Shown here in pieces: positions 17,400-24,199 of a stretch of 57,798 nucleotides of DNA. This DNA comes from Muribaculaceae bacterium (lineage in GTDB: Bacteria > Bacteroidota > Bacteroidia > Bacteroidales > Muribaculaceae): contig JAIDQZ010000106.1 of assembly GCA_029062005.1 (NCBI GenBank), forward strand, positions 1-57,798. The letters run 5' to 3'. The notes under the pieces are model-generated. The model worked only from the letters and a program-made list of their open reading frames with translations. It was not told the origin of the DNA and ran no database searches. Position 1 is the first letter of the stretch; every line of letters starts with the position of its first letter. A program made the position numbers and the translations under genes.

Positions 17400-17597
17400 A
17401 TGAAGAAAATCGTTCTCGCTCTCGCTGTTGTATTCAGCGTAGCACTCGTATCTTGTGGCAACAAGAACGCAGAAGCTCAGGATTCTGCAGTAGAAGTAGA
17501 AGCAGTTGAAGCAGTAGTAGAAGACACTGTCGCTCCCGATTCAGTTGTTGCTGACACAGTTGCTGCTGAAGTTGCTGAAGCTCCCGTTGCTGAATAA
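17400..17597 (+). CDS. Small acidic Val/Ala/Glu-rich lipoprotein
   Basis: A 65-aa lipoprotein. A signal sequence ends in the lipobox 'LVSC' with the lipidated Cys at residue 19, and the mature 47 residues are almost only A, V, E, D, T, S and P in quasi-repeats (AVEVEAVEAVVED, SVVADTVAAEVAE). There is no Lys or Arg after residue 22, so the mature chain is strongly acidic and probably disordered. A perfect promoter and a strong terminator bracket it as a stand-alone, probably abundant transcript. The function is unknown. A structural or envelope-spacer role like small Bacteroidota lipoproteins is conceivable. Confidence 0.85.
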   Translation: MKKIVLALAVVFSVALVSCGNKNAEAQDSAVEVEAVEAVVEDTVAPDSVVADTVAAEVAEAPVAE

Positions 17598-17650
17598 TTA
17601 ACGGAGACAGCAGAGTACGTATCTCAATAAATGAGACACGTCGAAAAGAC

Positions 17651-17695
17651 AATCGGTGCATTCCCAATGGGGGGTTTGCACTGATTTCTTTTTTG
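17651..17695 (+). terminator. Intrinsic terminator of the lipoprotein gene
   Basis: A 10-bp stem (17651-17660 with 17677-17686, one G-T wobble) is followed by TCTTTTTTG. It ends the monocistronic lipoprotein transcript. Confidence 0.85.
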
Positions 17696-17759
17696 TGTGA
17701 TTTTGAATTTTAGGTAATTGAGAATTTTATAACGGTGAAGCCGTCATGGCACGTGCTTC

Positions 17760-17782
17760 GGACGCACGCGCCGTACGCGTCC
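17760..17782. repeat. Palindromic repeat, diverged 23-bp copy
   Basis: GGACGCACGCGCCGTACGCGTCC, read here in parts, keeps the outer arms and the CCTACC flank of the 21-bp family but has a 2-bp longer right side. It sits in the intergenic gap before the HAD gene, next to an AT-rich 'aattgagaatttta' word (17716-17729). Confidence 0.6.
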
Positions 17783-17840
17783 CTACCATTATAATCCGTG
17801 TGTTGGAACTATGCATAAAGAATTAATAATTATCTGAAAG

Positions 17841-18533
17841 ATGATTGATTGGATTAATAATATTCGGAACGTGATATTCGATCTTGGAGGTGTCGTGATC
17901 GACCTTGACAGGGATCGGGCTGTCCATGCCCTTGAAGAGCTTGGACTCAATGATGTTGACGATATGCTTGGACTTTATGGTCAGAAAGAGCCATTTTACG
18001 GGCTTGAGACAGGAGAAAGATCGACAGCAGACTTCTTTGACCTTCTACGCTCCCGGATGAAAGAGGGTGTCACAGACACAGAGATCACCGAAGCATTCAA
18101 TAAATTTCTCGTAAACCTCCCATCCGGTCGACTCAAAATGCTAAGACGCATGCGAGAGGCAGGCTACCGCATTTTCATGCTGAGCAATACAAATCCGGTG
18201 ATGTACCAGACATGGATAGACCGGGCTTTCCGTCAGGAAGGCAAGACTGTCAATGATTATTTCGATGGAATCGTGGTATCGTTCCAGGAACTAATGTGCA
18301 AGCCTGATGTTGCGATCTTCCAGACTCTGATGCGACGTTATGGATTGAATCCATCCGAAACCCTTATGCTTGATGATTCAGAAAACAACTGCAACGCCGC
18401 GAAAGAAGCCGGGGCTCATGCTCTTTGCGTCGGGAAGTCGGATAAGGATGATATGATGGCTATCTGCGGGACATTGCTGAAGGTTGCCAAGCATTCGGAC
18501 GCAGGAGTCGTGCATCCTTACCAGAAGAGCTGA
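17841..18533 (+). CDS. HAD superfamily phosphatase, YihX-like
   Basis: A 230-aa cytoplasmic hydrolase. Motif I is 'VIFDLGGVVIDLD' with nucleophile D14. The second Asp of the usual DxD is Gly, as in the YihX (glucose-1-phosphatase) group. Motif II is 'MLSNTN' (S115), motif III is the Lys in CKPD (K154), and motif IV is 'MLDDSENN' (D178, D179). The substrate is likely a small sugar phosphate or nucleotide, not determinable from sequence. ribF follows after 18 bp, and a role in flavin metabolism (dephosphorylating a riboflavin precursor) is possible but only suggested by position. Confidence 0.88.
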   Translation: MIDWINNIRNVIFDLGGVVIDLDRDRAVHALEELGLNDVDDMLGLYGQKEPFYGLETGERSTADFFDLLRSRMKEGVTDTEITEAFNKFLVNLPSGRLKMLRRMREAGYRIFMLSNTNPVMYQTWIDRAFRQEGKTVNDYFDGIVVSFQELMCKPDVAIFQTLMRRYGLNPSETLMLDDSENNCNAAKEAGAHALCVGKSDKDDMMAICGTLLKVAKHSDAGVVHPYQKS

Positions 18534-18551
18534 TACTAAAAATTCCGGAAT

Positions 18552-19442
18552 ATGAAGAAGGCTGTAACTATCGGAACCTTTGACGGGGTGCACAGGGGGC
18601 ATAAACTGGTGCTTGAAACACTGAAGAAGGAGGCATCCAAAAGAGGGTTGCAACCGGTAGCGATGACGTTTGACCGGCACCCCTTAGAACTGATAGCCCC
18701 CGACAGGGCTCCCGGTAATCTTATGACCACAGTGCGCAAGACAGCAATGATCAGGCAGGAGGGTGTAGAACCGATCGTATTGGCTTTTACGGAGCAACTG
18801 AGGGGTATGCGGGTGTACGAGTGGCTCGATTACATACATCGCAAATATGATGTAGAATTGCTGGTGGCGGGGTATGACAACACATTCGGAAGCGACGGCA
18901 TAGATCTCAGCATATCAGATTATAAGGATATAGGGACCACCGTGGGTGTAGAAGTGATCTCTGCCCCCGAGGAAGCCGGGGTGAGCAGCAGCGCCATAAG
19001 GAAAGCTGTGAGACGTGGAGACATCCCTGCAGCCATCCGGATGCTCGGACATCTGCCAGAACTGGAAGGGAAAGTCATCCAAGGATTTCACATAGGCAGG
19101 GAACTTGGATTTCCAACTGCAAATCTTCAGGCTGCGCCGGGAACTGTAATTCCGCCAGTGGGAGTATATGCCGCCACAGCATATATAGGAGATGAAAAAT
19201 CCGGCTGTCCCGCTATGGTGAACATAGGAAGACGCCCGACTTTCGAAGGCACTGTAAATGAATCGGAACGCATCAGCGTGGAGACGCACATCATAGGAAA
19301 GGACGAGGATCTGTACGGAAAGAATATAAGACTGGAATTTATCGAGAGACTTCGCGATGAGATGAAATTCGGATCGACCGACGATCTGAAGCGACAACTA
19401 AATGAAGACAAGGCGCAAGTGCTGGCAATCAAAAGTAAATAG
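18552..19442 (+). CDS. ribF: Bifunctional riboflavin kinase / FMN adenylyltransferase
   Basis: A 296-aa cytoplasmic enzyme making FMN from riboflavin and then FAD. The N-terminal adenylyltransferase domain has 'GTFDGVHRGHK' (about 8-18) and a nucleotidyl-transferase core, and the C-terminal kinase domain (about 175-296) has 'GFHIGRELGFPTANL' with the PTAN motif and 'HIIGKDEDLYG'. The length is standard. It follows the HAD phosphatase gene in a likely operon and ends at a bidirectional terminator. Confidence 0.97.
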   Translation: MKKAVTIGTFDGVHRGHKLVLETLKKEASKRGLQPVAMTFDRHPLELIAPDRAPGNLMTTVRKTAMIRQEGVEPIVLAFTEQLRGMRVYEWLDYIHRKYDVELLVAGYDNTFGSDGIDLSISDYKDIGTTVGVEVISAPEEAGVSSSAIRKAVRRGDIPAAIRMLGHLPELEGKVIQGFHIGRELGFPTANLQAAPGTVIPPVGVYAATAYIGDEKSGCPAMVNIGRRPTFEGTVNESERISVETHIIGKDEDLYGKNIRLEFIERLRDEMKFGSTDDLKRQLNEDKAQVLAIKSK

Positions 19443-19470
19443 ACCAAGCATAAAGATAATATTAAAGACA

Positions 19471-19516
19471 GGGCCCGGAATTGAATTCCGAGCCCTTACT
19501 GTTTCTTTTCTTTTTA
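19471..19516 (+). terminator. Terminator between convergent ribF and secG
   Basis: A near-perfect 12-bp inverted repeat (19471-19482 with 19484-19495, one mismatch) is followed on the plus strand by a T/C-rich tail ending in TTCTTTTT. The minus side has a weaker T run, so it may serve both genes. Confidence 0.75.
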
Positions 19517-19519
19517 TGA

Positions 19520-19879
19520 TCAGTTAGCTGCCGGTGCTTCTGCCGCCGGGGCTGCAGGTGCAGGCTGCTCAGCTGCGGGAGCCGGAGCTGTAGTAGGAGC
19601 CGGAGCTGGAGCTGTAGTAGCAGCAGGAGCGGGAGCCATACCCGACCGAGTCACGGGAGTCTTGATAGCGAAAGAAGCGCAGATGCTTATTACGCAGATG
19701 AAGATGGCGAGGCTCCAGGTTGCTTTCTCAATGAAATCGGTAGTCTTACGATAGCCCATATACTGGTTGCCCTGGCTATAATCAGAAGCAAGACCACCCC
19801 CTTTAGACTTCTGGATAAGGACAGCTCCGATAAGCAGCAACGCTGCGATCACGATAAGAATGCTGAGAAAAATATACAT
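19520..19879 (-). CDS. secG: Preprotein translocase subunit SecG
   Basis: A 119-aa inner-membrane accessory subunit of SecYEG. There are two helices (about 2-22 and 52-75), with the SecG signature 'VLIQKSKGGGLASDYS' between them. The C-terminal tail (about 85-119) is an Ala/Pro low-complexity extension typical of Bacteroidota SecG. The frame is open to an ATG at 19927, but 'MYIFLSILIV' at 19879 is the family start. It is the last gene of the FKBP / sigma-54 activator / LptE / TPR cluster. Confidence 0.95.
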   Translation of the reverse strand: MYIFLSILIVIAALLLIGAVLIQKSKGGGLASDYSQGNQYMGYRKTTDFIEKATWSLAIFICVISICASFAIKTPVTRSGMAPAPAATTAPAPAPTTAPAPAAEQPAPAAPAAEAPAAN

Positions 19880-19945
19880 GGTTATGTCGATTTTAGCGTG
19901 GAGTAGCCTCGTAGAGGACATCCACATTGATTTATAAATACACGT

Positions 19946-20566
19946 CTAATTCGACTCCAGAGAAATAACTTTCTTAAGGAATCGTATTTGGTCTGCAAAG
20001 TAAATACTTTTTTCTGGATTATTCAAACTTATTTCAGTAATAATTTCCAAAGCACGCCGATAATTTCCATTTTTTATCATAATTTTGGCAAAACCCTCGG
20101 TTAACGATGGTTTTTCGACCTCTTTCGGGTCTTTTTTCGGTTTAACTCTCGGAGCAGGATTCTTACTCAGGAAAGCATCTATGGCACCGGATGTGGCATC
20201 TTCCGCCACGAATTCAATAGAGCCGTCACCCTTCATTTCGCTTTCAAGCATCGAGGCATAATCAATTGCCGCAGGCATCACCGGTACGGTTTCTTCTACT
20301 TCCTCACCGCGAACGCCACCGCCGCCACCTCCGAATTTTTCCAAAAAGGAATCTATAGTATCAGCAGTTGAGAGTCTCGGCAATTCGGAAGCTCCATAAA
20401 AATCCTTAAAATCCTCAGAAGCATCTCCCAGGATAGCACGCACAGCATCCGGATCTCCGATAATGGCGGCGACCCTGCGCCGATGCATGCGCAGCAACGC
20501 CGGATCCTTCTCTGTGTAAAGAGCCTCAATATCCGGAATAACATAGTATGGGAATCTGTCTGTCAT
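19946..20566 (-). CDS. TPR-like protein between lptE and secG
   Basis: A 206-aa protein of unknown function that occupies a conserved place between LptE and SecG in Bacteroidales. The N-terminal part ('MTDRFPYYVIPDIEALY') is followed by acidic and Gly-rich linkers (GGGGGG near residue 84) and a C-terminal TPR-like helical hairpin ('MIKNGNYRRALEIITEISLNNPEKSIYFADQIRFLKKVI'). No signal peptide is seen, so it is cytoplasmic. The start at 20566 is preferred to the open upstream frame, which overlaps lptE. Confidence 0.75.
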   Translation of the reverse strand: MTDRFPYYVIPDIEALYTEKDPALLRMHRRRVAAIIGDPDAVRAILGDASEDFKDFYGASELPRLSTADTIDSFLEKFGGGGGGVRGEEVEETVPVMPAAIDYASMLESEMKGDGSIEFVAEDATSGAIDAFLSKNPAPRVKPKKDPKEVEKPSLTEGFAKIMIKNGNYRRALEIITEISLNNPEKSIYFADQIRFLKKVISLESN

Positions 20567-20580
20567 TTTAATTAAAAAAA

Positions 20581-21096
20581 TTACCAATTGCCGAGAGTCG
20601 CATTGAAAATCAGATCCACGAGTTCGTCGCAAATCTCCTCGCAAAGACCGTCCTGCACATCAGTGAGCATCAACGAGCTATCAAACTGACGATAAGCCGA
20701 GAACGTCTGGTCGACATCGTTGGCGGAGTTTATATGGTCGGTATATTTCACCTTTACAGTAATCGTCAGGCGTGTCTCTGTAGCGTAAGCATTTGTGCCT
20801 ACCGCCTGCGGAGAAAGGGAATAACCTGTTATTTCACCAGACATCTCAAGATCGGAATTTCCACTGACCTCCTGAAGTCTCGTCTGCCTGGTAATGGTAT
20901 TGAGCAGTTTATTCTCAAAAGTCTGCTGCAACGGAGCATATACGAGAGCCGCACGTATCGGAAAATCGGACACGTGAATTGTCTTATATATGTCATAGTT
21001 CAATGCCGAACCATTGAATTTATAGCTTATCGTACATCCTGTCAGCAAAATAAGCACTGACAACGCACCGGTAAGATATGAAAGAAAATGTCTCAT
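20581..21096 (-). CDS. lptE: LptE family LPS-assembly lipoprotein
   Basis: A 171-aa outer-membrane lipoprotein. The signal sequence ends with the lipobox 'LLTGC' (Cys 21). The mature part shows the Bacteroidota LptE pattern: 'YKFNGSALNY', 'APLQQTFENKLLNTITRQTRL', 'GEITGYSLSPQAV' and a final 'CDELVDLIFNATLGNW'. It plugs the LptD channel for LPS insertion. The gene follows the sigma-54 activator by 24 bp and precedes the TPR gene by 14 bp, in one operon. Confidence 0.88.
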   Translation of the reverse strand: MRHFLSYLTGALSVLILLTGCTISYKFNGSALNYDIYKTIHVSDFPIRAALVYAPLQQTFENKLLNTITRQTRLQEVSGNSDLEMSGEITGYSLSPQAVGTNAYATETRLTITVKVKYTDHINSANDVDQTFSAYRQFDSSLMLTDVQDGLCEEICDELVDLIFNATLGNW

Positions 21097-21120
21097 TAAT
21101 CAACAAAGTATCATCGTATG

Positions 21121-22290
21121 TCATGAAATGCCGAGATCCTGCATTTTTCTATATAGAGTACGCAGGGAAATCTGCAGCTCCTCAGCAGTCAGTTTTTTAT
21201 TTCCATCATTTCTGGCGAGAGTCTCCTCAATGACTTTTTTCTCCGACCTGTCGAGCGGATTCTGACCAAGACCGTCATGATCGTGTTCTGGAGCCATGAG
21301 GGCGCGGACATCCTGATATCCAGAGGAATGCCTGTCGGCATCTCCAAACTGCTCGTCTATCCTTTGTTTCAGGTGATTCAAATCATCGCGAAGAGACAAG
21401 AGCGTCTGCCATATCATCTTTCTTTCCATTTCCGCTCCGCTATCCGGAGCCGGTGCGATCATAGGAGTAGACTGCGGGTCTCGATTCACAGGGAGCGCAT
21501 CAAGCATCTGATGCCGAGAAATCTCACTGCCGGCTTCGAAAAGTGCGAGCTGATCAATCACATTCTTCAGCTGACGCACATTGCCGGGCCAGTTATAAAG
21601 CATCATGGCGCGCTTGGCGTCTTCACTGAAGGTAATTGGTCCTGTCATGTATTTCTCAGCGAAATCCGCCGCAAACTTACGGGCAAGGAGCACAATGTCC
21701 TCTCCTCTCTCATTCAGGGGCGGGACCGAAATCACTACCGTCGAAAGCCTGTAATATAGGTCTTCACGAAAGCGACCCTCAGCCACAGCCTTGACAAGAT
21801 CGACATTGGTAGCCGCAACAATCCTGATATCCGTCTTCTGCACAGTGCTGCTTCCGACTTTCAGAAATTCACCCGTCTCAAGCACACGAAGCAGACGTGC
21901 CTGAGTAGTCAGAGGAAGTTCGGCGACCTCATCCAGAAAAATTGTTCCACCGTCAGCCTCCTCGAAATATCCTTTTCGTGCCGACACCGCACCTGTGAAA
22001 GAACCTTTTTCATGACCGAAAAGCTCGCTGTCTATTGTTCCTTCAGGTATAGCGCCACAGTTCACTGCTATATACTTTTTGTGCTTTCTGGCACCGAACT
22101 GATGAATTATCTTAGGGAAAAACTCCTTACCGGAGCCGGATGGTCCGGTGACAAGCACCGACAGATCGATAGGAGCGACAGTCACCGCCCTCTTGATAGC
22201 CTCAATGAGGGCGGGAGAATCGCCTATGATCGACAGTCTCTGCTTCACGCGGAGCACATCTTCTGGAATATCTTTGGTTTTCAGTGGCAT
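21121..22290 (-). CDS. Sigma-54-dependent Fis-family activator lacking a receiver domain
   Basis: A 389-aa AAA+ enhancer-binding protein that would remodel RpoN-RNA polymerase. Walker A is GPSGSGKE (49-56), the sigma-54 contact loop is GSFTGA (96-101; the usual second residue Ala is Ser), and Walker B is GGTIFLDE (114-121). The C-terminal Fis-type helix-turn-helix is 'ELQISLRTLYRKMQDLGI'. The protein starts almost directly with the AAA+ domain, so no receiver, GAF or PAS sensor is present. The chosen ATG overlaps the FKBP stop by 10 bp. A TTG 9 bp upstream is possible but less likely. Confidence 0.93.
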   Translation of the reverse strand: MPLKTKDIPEDVLRVKQRLSIIGDSPALIEAIKRAVTVAPIDLSVLVTGPSGSGKEFFPKIIHQFGARKHKKYIAVNCGAIPEGTIDSELFGHEKGSFTGAVSARKGYFEEADGGTIFLDEVAELPLTTQARLLRVLETGEFLKVGSSTVQKTDIRIVAATNVDLVKAVAEGRFREDLYYRLSTVVISVPPLNERGEDIVLLARKFAADFAEKYMTGPITFSEDAKRAMMLYNWPGNVRQLKNVIDQLALFEAGSEISRHQMLDALPVNRDPQSTPMIAPAPDSGAEMERKMIWQTLLSLRDDLNHLKQRIDEQFGDADRHSSGYQDVRALMAPEHDHDGLGQNPLDRSEKKVIEETLARNDGNKKLTAEELQISLRTLYRKMQDLGIS

Positions 22291-22862
22291 CCTCCGCAAT
22301 CACCGCAACCGCAGCTTCCGCTGCATTCACCGTCGTTTTCCTCTCCATGATGCGAACATCCGCATCCACAGGAATGCTTCGGATGCATTTCTTCTTCAGT
22401 GGCATCACGCACCTCGATGATTTCACCTTCAAAGTCAACTGTCTTACCGGCAAAAGGATGATTAAAGTCCATCTCAACAAAATCCGGAGTCACTTTCACC
22501 ACCCTCCCGCTGATAATATCACCGGTATTGGTCATCATATCAAGCACCGAGCCTTCCTTAACCTCCACCGCCATTTTGCCGTCGCGCATAAAAGCCTCAA
22601 GAGGGACCTGCTGCACATATTCATCATTTCTCTGTCCGAAAGCCACTTCAGGAGGGAGAGTAACCGAGAAACGGTCACCCTTGCCGAGTCCTTTGACAGT
22701 CGCAAGCAGTCCCGGTATAACTTCCTGACTCACTCCATACACCATAACATCAGGCGCAGACGGTTTTGCCTCGAAAAGGACCTCACCGCTGCCAGCGTCC
22801 TTAAGGGTATATGCGAAAGCTACGAATTTGCCATCGTCGATTATTTCTTTTTTTTCTTCCAT
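22281..22862 (-). CDS. FKBP-type peptidyl-prolyl isomerase, SlyD-like with Cys/His tail
   Basis: A 193-aa cytoplasmic prolyl isomerase and chaperone. The FKBP core with an inserted IF loop spans about 10-150 ('VSQEVIPGLLATVKGLGKGDRFSV', then 'DMMTNTGDIISGRV', 'DFNHPFAGKTVDFE'). The last 35 residues are extremely Cys/His-rich (HSCGCGCSHH, then GSCGCGDCGGCH), as in SlyD metal-binding tails that hold nickel or other metals. It is the first gene of the operon and overlaps the activator start. An AT-rich repeat lies upstream (about 22869-22905). Confidence 0.92.
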   Translation of the reverse strand: MEEKKEIIDDGKFVAFAYTLKDAGSGEVLFEAKPSAPDVMVYGVSQEVIPGLLATVKGLGKGDRFSVTLPPEVAFGQRNDEYVQQVPLEAFMRDGKMAVEVKEGSVLDMMTNTGDIISGRVVKVTPDFVEMDFNHPFAGKTVDFEGEIIEVRDATEEEMHPKHSCGCGCSHHGEENDGECSGSCGCGDCGGCH

Positions 22863-23006
22863 AACTTTTAATTAATTCATAATTCACAATGCATAATGCA
22901 AAATATGTCATTATGTCACCCTATAATATAACGCATTCAGGGCATAATGTGATTAAATAAATCCTGATATACCAATCTAATCAGATATATTGTGCGGATC
23001 ACCCTA
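22863..23006. other. Intergenic gap with AT-rich repeat
   Basis: The 144-bp gap between the FKBP start and the DUF4919 stop, both minus strand. It contains 'ttaattcataattcacaatgcataatg' type repeat words (22869-22905). No consensus promoter for the FKBP operon is recognised here. Confidence 0.5.
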
Positions 23007-24122
23007 TCATTCAGCGGGGATATCGTCGGGGTCTTCCTCCTCCGCAGGGATATCATCCGGATCATCCTCTTCTGCAGTTACATTGTCGGAATCATCCTCC
23101 ACGACAGTCTCCTCATCTTCGTCGGAATCTTCAGGATGCTTCATCTCATACTGCCGGTGGATTTCCCTTACATCGAAATAAAAGCCTTTCTGCACCTTGT
23201 CGCGCAGACGTTTAGCAGTCTCTTCCTCCGGCTCCACAATCAGATAATCATAGCCGGGCTCAATGAAATCGGCATCTACTGCATGATAGCCCATGAGCTG
23301 CACCATATCATATTCATGTGCAGGATAAATCACAAACCATGCATTTTCCTCATTCTCTCCCGTGCCTGTACTCTTGATCGCACCAAGGAGATGCTCAAGC
23401 CTATATTCCCAAATCTTAGCGCTCATATCCTTCCGCCGCTCCTTGAGCACATGCACAAGGAAAGACATCTGCCGGAGGTCAAACGGATTATCAAGCAGCG
23501 TAAGTTCTGCATATTTTCTGATAGTATCGATTTCCTCCTTAGTATGGGAAGTCTTGTTGCGGTAGCTGTCAGTTATGCTGGAATAAGGAGATTCACGGTA
23601 CGGATCATAATCTTCCTGAAACATGTATCCCAGATAGAGATGCCTGAATTCATCGGCAGTCATAGTGGTGTCGTTGCGATGAAACTTCTTCATCAGCTTA
23701 GGGAAATACATGCTGTTGCCGGGATCAAGGGTAGCCTGACGTATAGCCTCGATATCAGGACGCTCCACAGTCACCTGACGCTTGGAAGACTTTCTTTCCT
23801 TTTTTACCTCGGGACTTTTGGAATCCGGATTCACATCTGCGGCCGTCAAAGCCCAGTTAGCTCCACCGGAAGACGTAGCGGTGCGCCTGCGCGTGCTGGA
23901 TCTTCTTTGTGATGAAGACCTTCTTTTCGATGATGAACTCCTTTTCCTGGTGGAGGAAGAATATCTTTTCTTAGCAGTAGAAGTAGTGCGGGCCTTTGAT
24001 GAAGAAGTCTTCTTCTGTGCCGCCAGTCCGGATGGAAAGGCAAAAGCCATCAGGAGCACGACGACAATCATCCACAGCCCGTGGCGCCTCCCTATTTTTA
24101 AATTATGTGTCGATTCCGTCAT
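23007..24122 (-). CDS. DUF4919 secreted protein with basic Ser/Arg and acidic repeat ends
   Basis: A 371-aa exported protein. A signal-anchor or signal peptide (about 17-35) leads to a Ser/Arg/Lys-rich basic stretch (about 38-85). The DUF4919-like domain is about 105-335 ('MYFPKLMKKFHRNDTTMTADEFRHLYLGY', 'LTLLDNPFDLRQMSF', 'AWFVIYPAHEYDMVQLMGY'). An acidic tail follows, built from a tandem 10-11-residue unit (DDPDDIPAEEE type). The function is unknown. The opposite charge of the two ends suggests self-association or envelope tethering, which is inference. Confidence 0.82.
   Translation of the reverse strand: MTESTHNLKIGRRHGLWMIVVVLLMAFAFPSGLAAQKKTSSSKARTTSTAKKRYSSSTRKRSSSSKRRSSSQRRSSTRRRTATSSGGANWALTAADVNPDSKSPEVKKERKSSKRQVTVERPDIEAIRQATLDPGNSMYFPKLMKKFHRNDTTMTADEFRHLYLGYMFQEDYDPYRESPYSSITDSYRNKTSHTKEEIDTIRKYAELTLLDNPFDLRQMSFLVHVLKERRKDMSAKIWEYRLEHLLGAIKSTGTGENEENAWFVIYPAHEYDMVQLMGYHAVDADFIEPGYDYLIVEPEEETAKRLRDKVQKGFYFDVREIHRQYEMKHPEDSDEDEETVVEDDSDNVTAEEDDPDDIPAEEEDPDDIPAE
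23011..23100. repeat. Three tandem 30-bp units in the DUF4919 gene
   Basis: Units 23011-23040, 23041-23070 and 23071-23100 are imperfect direct repeats encoding the acidic C-terminal motif. The third is most diverged. Copy number may vary between strains. Confidence 0.75.
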
Positions 24123-24199
24123 ATCTGATTTCCGAATAATCTCCTAAGCAACTGATCAAATTAAAACGACAACCAGTCACTTAAATATAAAACGAGGTT

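Noticed and set aside
17747..17762. TGGCACGTGC resembling a sigma-54 -24/-12 promoter
   Set aside because: The -12 part TTGCW is absent (TTCGG instead); it more likely belongs to the palindromic repeat area.
22291..22299. TTG start for the sigma-54 activator
   Set aside because: An ATG at 22290 with the same frame is only 9 bp further and is the more usual codon.
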